A stretch of 64,000 nucleotides of DNA from Pseudomonas sp. BCA17 (GTDB taxonomy: Bacteria; Pseudomonadota; Gammaproteobacteria; Pseudomonadales; Pseudomonadaceae): the NCBI RefSeq assembly GCF_004519405.1, contig NZ_SGWI01000002.1, forward strand, positions 186,001-250,000, written 5' to 3'. A program made the translations under genes and the position numbers. Below, one piece after another: positions 53,854 through 63,287 of the stretch. The notes under the pieces were generated by a model, which saw nothing but the letters and a program-made list of their open reading frames with translations, did no database searches and had not been told where the DNA came from. Within the stretch, counting starts at the first letter, position 1; each line of letters begins with the position of its first letter.

Positions 53854-54948
53854 TCAGTCGTCGCTGACGGTAATCGTCGGCATTGCTGGCGCGTCGGCTT
53901 CCTGCAGGACAATCCGCGCGCCCACATGGCGAGCCAGTTCCTGATAGATCATCGCGATCTGGCTGTCCGGCTCAGCTATCACGGTAGGCCTGCCACCATC
54001 GGCCTGCTCACGAATCACCATAGACAGGGGCAACGAGGCCAGCAGTTCGACGCCATACTGAGTCGCCAGCTTCTCGCCACCACCTACACCAAACAGGTGC
54101 TCGGCATGCCCACAGTTGGAGCAGATGTGCACCGCCATGTTTTCCACGACGCCGAGTACCGGGATGTTGACCTTGCGGAACATCTCCACACCCTTCTTTG
54201 CGTCGAGCAGCGCCAGGTCCTGGGGGGTGGTCACGATCACCGAGCCGGCTACCGGGACTTTCTGCGCCAGGGTCAGCTGGATATCTCCGGTGCCGGGCGG
54301 CATGTCGATCACCAGGTAGTCCAGGTCGCCCCAGGCGGTCTGGGTAACCAATTGCAGCAGCGCACCGGACACCATCGGCCCGCGCCAGACCATCGGCGTA
54401 TTGTCATCGGTGAGAAAGGCCATGGACATCACTTCCACGCCCAGGGACTCGATAGGCACAAACCACTTCTGGTCCTTCACTTTCGGTCGCGTACCTTCGG
54501 CAATACCGAACATCACGCCCTGGCTGGGGCCATAGATATCCGCATCGAGAATACCGACGCGGGCGCCTTCCCGGGCGAGGGCCAGAGCGAGGTTGGCCGC
54601 CGTGGTGGATTTACCCACGCCACCCTTGCCGGACGCCACCGCCACCACGTTCTTGACGTTGGCCAGCCCCGGGATTTGCGCCTGGGCTTTGTGGGAGGCA
54701 ATCACACACTGAATATCGACCTTGGCGGAACGTACGCCGTCGAGGCCCTCGATGGCCATTTGCAGCATCTGCGCCCAGCCACTTTTGAACAGGCCGGCGG
54801 CATAGCCCAACTCCAGCTGGACCGATACGTGGTCGCCCTGGACCTCAATGGCACGCACACAACCGGCACTGACCGGGTCCTGGTTCAAATAGGGGTCGGT
54901 GTACTGGCGAAGAACGGCTTCCACCGCTGCGCGATTGACGGCGCTCAT
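53854..54948 (-). CDS. apbC: ApbC/Mrp iron-sulfur cluster carrier ATPase
   Basis: The 364-residue protein has an N-terminal MIP18-like domain (residues 5-75) and a P-loop ATPase with the deviant Walker A GKGGVGKSTTAANLALAL. The conserved CSNCGHAEHLFG supplies the CxxC that binds a bridging 4Fe-4S cluster. It delivers clusters to apo-proteins. It is divergent from metG, as in P. aeruginosa (PA3481-PA3482). Confidence 0.95.
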   Translation of the reverse strand: MSAVNRAAVEAVLRQYTDPYLNQDPVSAGCVRAIEVQGDHVSVQLELGYAAGLFKSGWAQMLQMAIEGLDGVRSAKVDIQCVIASHKAQAQIPGLANVKNVVAVASGKGGVGKSTTAANLALALAREGARVGILDADIYGPSQGVMFGIAEGTRPKVKDQKWFVPIESLGVEVMSMAFLTDDNTPMVWRGPMVSGALLQLVTQTAWGDLDYLVIDMPPGTGDIQLTLAQKVPVAGSVIVTTPQDLALLDAKKGVEMFRKVNIPVLGVVENMAVHICSNCGHAEHLFGVGGGEKLATQYGVELLASLPLSMVIREQADGGRPTVIAEPDSQIAMIYQELARHVGARIVLQEADAPAMPTITVSDD

Positions 54949-55119
54949 GGGCTACTCCCGAAAAAGACTGACTGAAACAGGCGGCTATCCTAACCGTTCC
55001 CGCCGCCCAACGGCATGCTTTCGAACGCCAGGATGATTTTGAAACAACGCCACGGGGTGAAATATATTTCCCGGCGCTTTATAGTGGCCGACCTCCGTTT
55101 CATCAAGTAGCCGAGCCCC

Positions 55120-57171
55120 ATGTCCGAGCCACGCAAGATCCTCGTCACCAGCGCCCTGCCCTATGCCAATGGTTCCATCCATCTTGGCCATATGCTTGAG
55201 TACATCCAGACCGATATGTGGGTGCGCTTCCAGAAGCATCGCGGCAATCAATGCATCTATGTCTGCGCGGACGACGCCCACGGTTCGGCCATCATGTTGC
55301 GCGCCGAAAAGGAAGGGATCACTCCAGAGCAACTGATCGACAATGTGCAGGCTGAACACAGCGCCGACTTTGCCGAGTTCCTGGTGGATTTCGACAACTT
55401 CCACTCGACCCACTCCGAAGAAAACCGCGAGCTGTCGAGCCAGATCTACTTGCGCCTCAAGGAGGCCGGGCACATCGACCAGCGTTCGGTCACCCAGTAT
55501 TTCGACCCGGAAAAGAAAATGTTCCTGGCCGACCGCTTCATCAAGGGCACCTGCCCGAAATGCGGCTCCGAAGACCAGTACGGCGACAACTGTGAGAAAT
55601 GCGGTGCCACCTACGCACCCACCGACCTGAAAGATCCGAAGTCGGCTATTTCCGGCGCCACCCCGGTGCTCAAGGACTCCCAGCACTTCTTCTTCAAGCT
55701 CCCGGACTTCCAGCAGATGCTGCAAGCCTGGACCCGCAGCGGCACCCTGCAGGACGCCGTGGCCAACAAACTGTCCGAATGGCTCGACAGCGGCCTGCAA
55801 CAGTGGGACATCTCCCGCGATGCGCCGTACTTTGGCTTCGAGATCCCGGGCGAGCCCGGCAAGTATTTCTATGTATGGCTGGACGCGCCGATCGGCTACA
55901 TGGCCAGCTTCAAGAACCTGTGCGACCGCACTCCGGCGCTGGACTTCGACGCGTTCTGGGGCAAGGACTCCACAGCCGAGCTGTACCATTTCATCGGCAA
56001 GGATATCGTCAACTTCCACGCCCTGTTCTGGCCGGCGATGCTTGAAGGTTCGGGCTACCGCAAGCCAACCGGTATCGCAGTACACGGCTACCTGACGGTC
56101 AACGGCCAGAAGATGTCCAAGTCCCGTGGCACCTTTATCAAGGCGCGAACGTACCTGGACCACCTGTCGCCGGAATACCTGCGTTACTACTACGCCTCCA
56201 AGCTGGGCCGTGGCGTCGACGATCTGGACCTGAACCTGGAAGACTTCGTGCAGAAGGTCAACTCGGACCTGGTCGGTAAAGTGGTCAACATTGCCAGCCG
56301 TTGTGCCGGTTTTATCCACAAGGGCAACGCCGGTGTACTGGTAGCCGATAACGCCGCGCCGGAACTGACCGATGCCTTCCGGGCTGCCGCGCCAAGCATC
56401 GCCGACGCCTATGAAGCCCGCGACTTCGCCCGCGCCATGCGCGAAATCATGGGCCTGGCCGACCGCGCCAACGCCTGGATTGCCGACAAGGCACCGTGGT
56501 CGCTGAACAAGCAGGAAGGCAAGCAGGCTGAAGTCCAGGCGATCTGCGCCACGGGCGTCAACCTGTTCCGTCAGTTGGTGATCTTCCTCAAGCCGGTGCT
56601 GCCACTGCTGGCGGCCGACGCAGAAGCGTTCCTGAACGTTGCGCCGCTGACCTGGAACGATCACTCCACCCTGCTCAGTAACCACCAATTGAATGAGTTC
56701 AAGCCGCTGATGACCCGCATCGACCCGGCCAAAGTCCAGGCCATGACCGACGCATCTAAAGAAGACCTGACTGCCAGCCAGACCGACACCGGCGAGTCCG
56801 CTGCGACCGGCAACGGCGAGTTGGCCAAGGACCCGATTTCCCCGGAAATCGAGTTTGACGCTTTTGCGGCCGTGGACCTGCGTGTTGCGCTGATCGTCAA
56901 GGCCGAAGCTGTAGAGGGTGCCGACAAGCTGCTGCGCCTGACCCTGGACATCGGTGACGAGCGACGCAATGTGTTCTCCGGGATCAAGAGCGCTTATCCG
57001 GACCCGTCCAAACTCGACGGGCGCCTGACCATGATGATCGCCAACCTCAAGCCACGGAAGATGAAGTTCGGCGTTTCCGAAGGCATGGTGATGGCGGCAG
57101 GCCCTGGCGGCGAAGAAATCTACCTGCTCAGCCCGGACAGCGGTGCGAAGCCGGGCCAGCGCATCAAGTAA
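55120..57171 (+). CDS. metG: Methionyl-tRNA synthetase
   Basis: The 683-residue class I enzyme has HIGH as HLGH ([13 protein letters not shown]), a zinc knuckle ([18 protein letters not shown]), KMSKS ([11 protein letters not shown]) and a C-terminal tRNA-binding EMAP-like domain from about residue 575 ([23 protein letters not shown]). Length is normal. A REP-type palindrome follows the stop codon. Confidence 0.97.
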   Translation: MSEPRKILVTSALPYANGSIHLGHMLEYIQTDMWVRFQKHRGNQCIYVCADDAHGSAIMLRAEKEGITPEQLIDNVQAEHSADFAEFLVDFDNFHSTHSEENRELSSQIYLRLKEAGHIDQRSVTQYFDPEKKMFLADRFIKGTCPKCGSEDQYGDNCEKCGATYAPTDLKDPKSAISGATPVLKDSQHFFFKLPDFQQMLQAWTRSGTLQDAVANKLSEWLDSGLQQWDISRDAPYFGFEIPGEPGKYFYVWLDAPIGYMASFKNLCDRTPALDFDAFWGKDSTAELYHFIGKDIVNFHALFWPAMLEGSGYRKPTGIAVHGYLTVNGQKMSKSRGTFIKARTYLDHLSPEYLRYYYASKLGRGVDDLDLNLEDFVQKVNSDLVGKVVNIASRCAGFIHKGNAGVLVADNAAPELTDAFRAAAPSIADAYEARDFARAMREIMGLADRANAWIADKAPWSLNKQEGKQAEVQAICATGVNLFRQLVIFLKPVLPLLAADAEAFLNVAPLTWNDHSTLLSNHQLNEFKPLMTRIDPAKVQAMTDASKEDLTASQTDTGESAATGNGELAKDPISPEIEFDAFAAVDLRVALIVKAEAVEGADKLLRLTLDIGDERRNVFSGIKSAYPDPSKLDGRLTMMIANLKPRKMKFGVSEGMVMAAGPGGEEIYLLSPDSGAKPGQRIK

Positions 57172-57188
57172 CCTGCCAGCGCCTGTAG

Positions 57189-57208
57189 TGCGCGGGCTTG
57201 CCCGCGCA
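57189..57208. repeat. REP palindrome between metG and rnfB
   Basis: TGCGCGGGC-TT-GCCCGCGCA is a perfect palindrome. A related GGGGCAAGCCCGCTCGCTCC half lies at 57284-57303, so the pair may form a REP doublet. Confidence 0.75.
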
Positions 57209-57338
57209 GGGGCGCGCAACGGTCTTGGCCCCGTTTCTGTCTGAAGGGCACGCGGCGACTTCAGGGTCGCCTCGGGCTTCGACACGGGGCAAGCCCGCTC
57301 GCTCCAGCAAGCCCTGTTTGTTTAACCGGCATGCAATC

Positions 57339-58493
57339 ATGAACCTGATTCAACGTATCGACGCGCTGTTGCCGCAGACCCAATGCGGCAAGTGTGGGCA
57401 TCCGGGCTGCAAGCCTTACGCCGAGGGCATCGCCCTTGGCGAGGCGATCAACAAATGCCCTCCCGGCGGGCAGGAAACCATCGCAGGCCTGGCGCAATTG
57501 CTACAAGTACCGGTCCTGGAGCTGGATACCAGTCGAGGCGAAGCCCCGGCCCAAGTCGCCTATATCCGAGAAGCCGAATGCATCGGTTGCACCAAGTGCA
57601 TCCAGGCCTGCCCAGTGGACGCGATCGTCGGCGCCGCCAAATTGATGCACACCGTCATCATTGATGAGTGCACAGGTTGCGACCTTTGTGTCGCGCCCTG
57701 CCCTGTCGATTGTATTGAGATGCGCCCAGCAGCCTCTGTGCTGCCGATTGTGGGCGGCCTGGCGGCTAATGACCACCAGCGTCATGAACGCGGCCTGAAG
57801 CGTGATCGCGCACGGCGACGCTTTGAGCAACGCAATGCACGTCTGCAACGGGAAGAAGCCTGCAAGCTCGCCGAACGCCTGGCGCGTTCCAAGCGCTTGT
57901 CGCCGGTCACCCCCATGCCGACCGATTCTGCCCAGGATGCAGCGGTCAAAAAAGCCAAGATCACGGTCGCCATGAGCCGCGCTCAGCTGCACAAATCCTT
58001 GAAAGCCTTTGGTCACCCACCGACCTTCGAGCAACAGTCGCAACTGATCGTGTTGCAACAGCAGTTCGAAGCGGCGGAACAGGCCCTGGCAGCCCTGGAA
58101 GTTACCAGCCCGACAGCGCCGCCGACTCAAAAAGACCCGGCGCTCAAACGCGCAAAGATCCAACTGGCCATGCGCCGCGCCGAACTGAAAAAAGCTCAGG
58201 ACCTGAACGCTGACCAACAGCAACTGGCAGCGTTGAACGCAGCGCTGGTCAGTGCCGAGCAAGCCCTGCACGACGCCGAAAATGACAGTGAACAACCCAG
58301 GCCCGAATTGCAGCGCGTGGAAAAACGCCCCATCGACGCCCAACTGCGCCAGTTGAAAACTGCCTTGGCTTACGCACGGGCCGAGCTCAGCAAGCTGCAA
58401 CGTCAATCCGGCTGCAGCGTAATTGAACTGGACGCCGCACAGCGCAAACTGGACGAAGCTCAGCGCCAGGTGGACGCTCATACCGGCGCTTGA
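57339..58493 (+). CDS. rnfB: RnfB/RsxB-like ferredoxin with C-terminal coiled-coil repeats
   Basis: The 384-residue protein starts [20 protein letters not shown], with the 4Fe-4S fold of RnfB ([16 protein letters not shown] ... C) and two further ferredoxin clusters ([30 protein letters not shown]). The N-terminal membrane helix of true RnfB is missing, and no rnfA, C, D, G or E is next to it. Residues about 200-384 are three helical repeats of about 50 residues ([54 protein letters not shown]). Soluble electron carrier; partner unknown. Confidence 0.85.
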   Translation: MNLIQRIDALLPQTQCGKCGHPGCKPYAEGIALGEAINKCPPGGQETIAGLAQLLQVPVLELDTSRGEAPAQVAYIREAECIGCTKCIQACPVDAIVGAAKLMHTVIIDECTGCDLCVAPCPVDCIEMRPAASVLPIVGGLAANDHQRHERGLKRDRARRRFEQRNARLQREEACKLAERLARSKRLSPVTPMPTDSAQDAAVKKAKITVAMSRAQLHKSLKAFGHPPTFEQQSQLIVLQQQFEAAEQALAALEVTSPTAPPTQKDPALKRAKIQLAMRRAELKKAQDLNADQQQLAALNAALVSAEQALHDAENDSEQPRPELQRVEKRPIDAQLRQLKTALAYARAELSKLQRQSGCSVIELDAAQRKLDEAQRQVDAHTGA

Positions 58494-58595
58494 GCCGCGA
58501 CAGACGCTGCCGGGTTGCTGGCGATGGTTTATCCTGCAAAGCCCGGCCCTACTTTTGAACACTACGTTGACTGCCTGCAAGGAAACGCCTGCCCC

Positions 58596-59234
58596 ATGAA
58601 TGCTGCGAAACGCTTGGAAATTTTCCGCAGGTTTCACGAAGACAATCCCGAGCCCAAAACCGAGCTGGCCTACTCTTCGCCGTTCGAGTTGCTGATAGCG
58701 GTGATCCTGTCGGCGCAATCCACGGACGTTGGGGTCAACAAGGCCACGGCCAAACTGTATCCGGTTGCCAATACGCCGGAAGCCATCTACGCACTGGGTG
58801 TGGATGGACTGTCGGAATACATCAAGACGATCGGCCTGTACAACAGCAAGGCCAAGAACGTCATTGAGACCTGCCGCATGCTCATTGAGCTGCATGGCAG
58901 TGAAGTGCCACAAACCCGAGAAGCACTGGAAGCACTCCCCGGTGTAGGCCGAAAAACCGCTAACGTGGTACTCAATACTGCGTTCCGGCAACTGACCATG
59001 GCGGTGGACACGCATATTTTCCGCGTCAGCAACCGCACCGGCATTGCTCGCGGCAAGAACGTGGTGGAGGTTGAAAAGCAATTGATGAAGTTCGTGCCCA
59101 AACCGTATTTGCTCGATTCCCACCACTGGCTGATCCTGCATGGGCGGTACGTCTGCCAGGCCCGCAAACCTCGCTGCGGGAGCTGCCGCATTGAAGACCT
59201 GTGTGAATACAAGGACAAGACGTCTGACGATTGA
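58596..59234 (+). CDS. nth: Endonuclease III
   Basis: The 212-residue base-excision glycosylase/AP lyase has a HhH motif with the catalytic Lys (LPGVGRKTANVVLNTAF), the catalytic Asp region (VDTHIFRVSNR) and the C-terminal C-x6-C-x2-C-x5-C iron-sulfur loop (CQARKPRCGSCRIEDLC). Start MNAAKRLEIF at 58596. It follows rnfB by about 100 bases, a conserved pairing. Confidence 0.96.
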   Translation: MNAAKRLEIFRRFHEDNPEPKTELAYSSPFELLIAVILSAQSTDVGVNKATAKLYPVANTPEAIYALGVDGLSEYIKTIGLYNSKAKNVIETCRMLIELHGSEVPQTREALEALPGVGRKTANVVLNTAFRQLTMAVDTHIFRVSNRTGIARGKNVVEVEKQLMKFVPKPYLLDSHHWLILHGRYVCQARKPRCGSCRIEDLCEYKDKTSDD

Positions 59235-59341
59235 GTGCTCATTAGCTTTTCCGATCAACCGATTGAAAAAATCTTTTTTACCCGTTCACGGATTATCGTT
59301 ATAAGGAGCGCCAACGGCAGTCTTAGCCTGGAGTTAACCTT

Positions 59342-59524
59342 ATGAGCACTGGCAAAGAACAACTGGATGTAGAAGACGACCTTATTGTGGAGTCGGATGA
59401 CGATGGGGACGCCCCTGTTGTAGAGGTCGCCAAGACCAATTTGAGCAAACGCCGCACTATCGACAATCTTCTGGAAGAGCGACGCTTGCAAAAACAGCTG
59501 GCCGATTACGACTTCGATTTCTGA
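59342..59524 (+). CDS. Small acidic PA3496-like protein
   Basis: The 60-residue protein has an acidic N-terminal half (LDVEDDLIVESDDDGDAP) and a basic helix (KRRTIDNLLEERRLQKQLADYDFDF). The position after nth matches PA3496, annotated in databases as putative envelope integrity; the evidence behind that label is not visible here. TGGAG is 11 bases upstream. A terminator follows at 59541-59576. Confidence 0.8.
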   Translation: MSTGKEQLDVEDDLIVESDDDGDAPVVEVAKTNLSKRRTIDNLLEERRLQKQLADYDFDF

Positions 59525-59540
59525 TCGACTCGTTAACGAC

Positions 59541-59576
59541 CGGAAGCCTCCCTGACGGAGGCTTTTTGCCGGTTGT
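59541..59576 (+). terminator. Terminator after the PA3496-like gene
   Basis: AAGCCTCC pairs with GGAGGCTT around CTGAC, followed by five T; a longer CCGG/CCGG outer stem is possible. Confidence 0.85.
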
Positions 59577-59606
59577 GCGGGTATTCTGGCGGTGGAATGC
59601 CTTACC

Positions 59607-60239
59607 TCATACCAGCCCGTTACGTTGGGCCAGCTCAATCAGGTCAACGAGGGAGCGGGCATTGAGTTTGAGTAACAAGCGGGTCTTATAGGTACTGACC
59701 GTCTTGTTGCTAAGGAACATACCGTCTGCAATCTCCTTGTTGGTTTTGCCCCGCGCAAGTTGCTGCAGCACCATCATTTCTCGCCCCGACAAGCGCTCGA
59801 CCATGTCAGCCTCACTGGCGTTGCCCATGGTGGAGCGTACCGAGTTGAGTGCCTGGTTCGGAAAATAGCTGTAACCGGAAAGCACTGCCTTGATGGCACT
59901 CAACAACTCGGTCAGGTCCTGCTGCTTGCACACATACCCGGCCGCCCCCGCCTGCATGCAACGCATGGAAAAATGCCCCGGGGCCTGGGATGTCAGTACC
60001 AGCACCTTGAACGGTGCAGGTTGTTTGGTTGAAGCCAGCCGACAAATAACTTCCAGGCCATCGAGCTTGGGAATTCCGATATCCAGTATGACAATGTCCG
60101 GCGTGTGTTCCCGCGCAAGTTGCAACGCATCGACACCGTTATCAGTCTCGGCAACGACCTCATAACCATGACGCTCCATCAGCATGCGCACAGCAAGACG
60201 AATGACGGGATGATCATCCACGATCAGCACTTTATTCAT
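59607..60239 (-). CDS. LuxR/NarL-type response regulator (RocA1/BvgA-like)
   Basis: The 210-residue protein has a receiver (MNKVLIVDDHPVIRLAVRMLM, phospho-acceptor near D53 in IVILDIGIPKLDG) and a LuxR HTH (LSGREMMVLQQLARGKTNKEIADGMFLSNKTVSTYKTRLLLKL). The family includes RocA1 and BvgA, which respond to unorthodox sensor kinases. No kinase gene is adjacent. I use the ATG at 60239. Confidence 0.85.
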   Translation of the reverse strand: MNKVLIVDDHPVIRLAVRMLMERHGYEVVAETDNGVDALQLAREHTPDIVILDIGIPKLDGLEVICRLASTKQPAPFKVLVLTSQAPGHFSMRCMQAGAAGYVCKQQDLTELLSAIKAVLSGYSYFPNQALNSVRSTMGNASEADMVERLSGREMMVLQQLARGKTNKEIADGMFLSNKTVSTYKTRLLLKLNARSLVDLIELAQRNGLV

Positions 60240-60863
60240 GAGAAAGTCCAATTTCGCTGTTCGAATTATTTAGAGCACGCACAATAGCCTAGTCGTTTCA
60301 TAGTTGGCATAGCATTCCCCCCCGAGCAACAGCAAGCAGAGACCCAACCCACAACGATATAAGAATTAACCTACAAAAAACCGCCAACTTGGATGTGTCC
60401 AGTTTTATAAAACCTTTCAGACCTTTCCGGGCTTGTACATATTTTGAGTGAAATCTCCAGCGGCTACAGGGCCTGTGGTAAACGTGACGCACATATCTTT
60501 CAGCAAATGCCCCTTGCCTCTTGCCCACACAAGGTAAAGCCGGCATAAAAAATTCGGCTGCTTTAGTTCCGCTTAACATATTTTCTTACACCCAAAATTC
60601 CTACAGACGTTTCAGCATCTAATGGCTTCGCTGTACTTTTGTGAGTGAATCTTCTGTAAGGCTAGTTCCTACCCAGGTGTAAAAAATTCATTCTCCCTAC
60701 AAAATCCAATCGTCATTTAACCAAAAAATTTCAACACATATTGCCTGCTACAAAACTATCAACAGGTGTTTAATAACTTTAAACATTTCACTCCCATTCA
60801 AATACTCAGGCAAAAAAAATGCCCCCTTGAACAAGGGGCCATTTTTCACATCGGGCGAATCAC
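60240..60863. other. AT-rich gene-free interval
   Basis: About 620 bases, strongly AT-rich compared with the rest of the window, between the response regulator and argG. It probably holds the promoter of the regulator gene and the argG terminator at its right end. A minus-strand frame at 60298-60579 has no family features and atypical composition, so I do not call it. Confidence 0.5.
60812..60847 (-). terminator. Terminator of argG
   Basis: AAAATGCCCCCTTG pairs with CAAGGGGCCATTTT (one mismatch) with A/T runs on both sides, just after the argG stop. Confidence 0.88.
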
Positions 60864-62081
60864 TCAGAACAACGAGCGACCTTTGTTGGCCGCAATACGC
60901 ATGCGCAGTGCATTCAACTTGATAAAGCCTGCTGCGTCCGCCTGATTGTAGGCGCCGCCGTCTTCTTCGAAGGTGGCGATGTTCGCGTCGAACAGCGATT
61001 CATCGGACTTGCGACCAGTGACGATCACATTGCCCTTGTACAGCTTCAGGCGCACGACGCCATTTACGTGGGCCTGGCTGGCGTCGATCATCTGTTGCAG
61101 CATCAGACGCTCAGGGCTCCACCAGTAGCCGGTGTAGATCAGGCTGGCGTACTTGGGCATCAGCTCATCTTTGAGGTGTGCCACTTCACGATCCAGCGTG
61201 ATGGACTCGATGGCGCGGTGAGCGCGCAGCATGATGGTGCCGCCTGGGGTTTCGTAGCAACCACGGGACTTCATGCCCACGTAGCGGTTCTCAACGATAT
61301 CGAGTCGGCCAATACCATGTTCGCCGCCGATACGGTTCAGGGTCGCCAGCACGGTGGCCGGGGTCATTTCGACGCCGTCCAGCGCGACGATGTCGCCGTT
61401 GCGGTAGGTCAGTTCCAGGTACTGCGGCTTGTCGGGTGCGTTCTCCGGGGAGACGGTCCAACGCCACATGTCTTCTTCGTGCTCGGTCCAGGTGTCTTCC
61501 AACACGCCGCCTTCGTAGGAGATGTGCAGCAGGTTGGCGTCCATCGAGTACGGGGATTTCTTCTTGCCGTGACGCTCGATCGGGATTGCATGCTTTTCAG
61601 CGTAATCCATCAGCTTTTCACGGGACAGCAGGTCCCATTCGCGCCAAGGAGCAATCACTTTTACGCCTGGCTTGAGCGCATAAGCACCCAGTTCGAAGCG
61701 GACCTGGTCGTTGCCTTTGCCGGTGGCGCCATGGGAAATGGCGTCGGCGCCGGTTTCATTGGCGATCTCAATCAGGCGCTTGGCGATCAGCGGACGTGCG
61801 ATGGAAGTACCCAGCAGGTACTCGCCTTCGTAGACGGTGTTGGCGCGAAACATCGGGAATACGAAATCGCGGACGAATTCTTCGCGCAGGTCGTCAATGT
61901 AGATCTCTTTCACGCCCATGGCTTGCGCCTTGGCACGTGCAGGTTCGACCTCTTCGCCCTGACCCAGGTCAGCGGTGAAGGTCACCACTTCACAGTTATA
62001 AGTATCCTGCAGCCACTTGAGGATCACCGAAGTGTCCAGGCCGCCGGAATACGCGAGAACGACCTTGTTTACGTCGGCCAT
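60864..62081 (-). CDS. argG: Argininosuccinate synthase
   Basis: The 405-residue enzyme condenses citrulline and aspartate with ATP in arginine synthesis. The PP-loop [16 protein letters not shown] starts at residue 8, and [16 protein letters not shown] and [10 protein letters not shown] are typical. Length is normal. It is followed upstream by motY on the same strand, as in PA3525-PA3526. Confidence 0.97.
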   Translation of the reverse strand: MADVNKVVLAYSGGLDTSVILKWLQDTYNCEVVTFTADLGQGEEVEPARAKAQAMGVKEIYIDDLREEFVRDFVFPMFRANTVYEGEYLLGTSIARPLIAKRLIEIANETGADAISHGATGKGNDQVRFELGAYALKPGVKVIAPWREWDLLSREKLMDYAEKHAIPIERHGKKKSPYSMDANLLHISYEGGVLEDTWTEHEEDMWRWTVSPENAPDKPQYLELTYRNGDIVALDGVEMTPATVLATLNRIGGEHGIGRLDIVENRYVGMKSRGCYETPGGTIMLRAHRAIESITLDREVAHLKDELMPKYASLIYTGYWWSPERLMLQQMIDASQAHVNGVVRLKLYKGNVIVTGRKSDESLFDANIATFEEDGGAYNQADAAGFIKLNALRMRIAANKGRSLF

Positions 62082-62222
62082 GCCATCACTCCACGGGGTT
62101 GTACGGAAAGGCGTCGATTCTACCGACCAAAACCGCGAATTTACAGAGGCGCGACAGCAAATGAAGATAAAGCGACAGATTATGTCGAACGGGCGACCGA
62201 TGGTCGCACCTTATGAAGCGCC

Positions 62223-63131
62223 CTATGAAATATGCGCGGGGTTGCTCGGGCCTGTGGCTGAAGGCGCTGGTTTCTCGGGGGCTGCTACCCGTTCAAGTTG
62301 GATGTTGACGCGACGGTTGCGCGCTCGATTGGCCGCATTGGTGTTGGGAGCCAACGGGTAGCTTTCGCCATAGAAACGCATGGTGATTTGCGACTCTGGA
62401 ATACCATTGGCCTTCAAGTAGTCCATCACGGCCAGCGCACGACGCCGCGAGACATCACGGTTGGCCAGACGATTGCCGCTGTTATCGGAATGACCGTTCA
62501 ACTCGACATGGTTGACCGTGGGGTCGGCTTTCATGAATGCGATGATCACCGACAGCTTTTTCTTGGCGGCGGCATCCAGTTCGATGCCGCCGCCCGGAAA
62601 CCCGACCTCGGTCTGTTTGACCTGATCGTAATTCATCGGCAGCAGCTTGGTGGTGCACACCTGATAATCGTTGTAGGCCTTGTTGAACTTCACCGGCAGC
62701 AGGCGTATCTCCGAATAGCCACCCTCACGCGCGTAATGCCGCACGGTTGGACTACGCCCCTCCAGCAAACCATTGAACAGGCGACTGGCTTGGGCTTGGG
62801 AGCTGTTGAACAGCACATCGCCACTGCCCACACGCACGGCACCGAGATTGATATCACCCCGGCCGGGTTGCCAAGGGGCGGCGGCGGCCAACAAGGTGGC
62901 CGAACCTGCGCCGAGCGAGCCGTTGTAGGCTTTCAGACGAAACGTCGCCTGCTCGCCGGCGCGGCGCACGAACTCTCCGGAACCGAAATCGGTGATCGGT
63001 TGCGCCAGACGGCACTCGAACTGATCGCCCTCCACCTTCCACTCAATATTCTCCAGGCGCGTCTGGAACGTGAGGGCCATCACAGGCAGGCTGGCGAACA
63101 CACTGAGCAGGGCTAGATAATGCTGGCGCAC
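62223..63131 (-). CDS. motY: MotY-like flagellar T-ring protein (OmpA family)
   Basis: The 302-residue exported protein has a signal peptide (LALLSVFASLPVMA), an N-terminal MotY domain (FQTRLENIEWKVEGDQFECRLAQPITDFGSGEFVRRAGE) and a C-terminal OmpA peptidoglycan-binding domain (HVELNGHSDNSGNRLANRDVSRRRALAVMDYL ... NRARNRRVNIQLE). It stabilises stators in polar flagellar motors. The GTG at 63131 is chosen for its GGAG six bases upstream. The order argG-motY-pyrC matches P. aeruginosa. Confidence 0.93.
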   Translation of the reverse strand: MRQHYLALLSVFASLPVMALTFQTRLENIEWKVEGDQFECRLAQPITDFGSGEFVRRAGEQATFRLKAYNGSLGAGSATLLAAAAPWQPGRGDINLGAVRVGSGDVLFNSSQAQASRLFNGLLEGRSPTVRHYAREGGYSEIRLLPVKFNKAYNDYQVCTTKLLPMNYDQVKQTEVGFPGGGIELDAAAKKKLSVIIAFMKADPTVNHVELNGHSDNSGNRLANRDVSRRRALAVMDYLKANGIPESQITMRFYGESYPLAPNTNAANRARNRRVNIQLERVAAPEKPAPSATGPSNPAHIS

Positions 63132-63287
63132 GGGAGGCTCCACTGGTTTCTACAACACTTCAAAGCGTCATACATCGTTAAGGCATACCCGGGGATATCG
63201 GTCGCATCCTGCAAAACTTGATAGCGAGTGCCTGCAAGTGTCTTTTCCGGTAGCATTCCCACCAGATTGACCCGCCTGGAATCCCCA

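Noticed and set aside
54985..57285. 766-codon open frame antisense to metG
   Set aside because: Antisense shadow of metG, rich in Gly/Val/His runs, with no recognisable domain.
57501..59258. 585-codon frame antisense to rnfB and nth
   Set aside because: Spans two convincing genes on the other strand; shadow.
60298..60579. 93-codon frame in the AT-rich gap
   Set aside because: No good ribosome site, no known motif, and composition unlike neighbouring genes.
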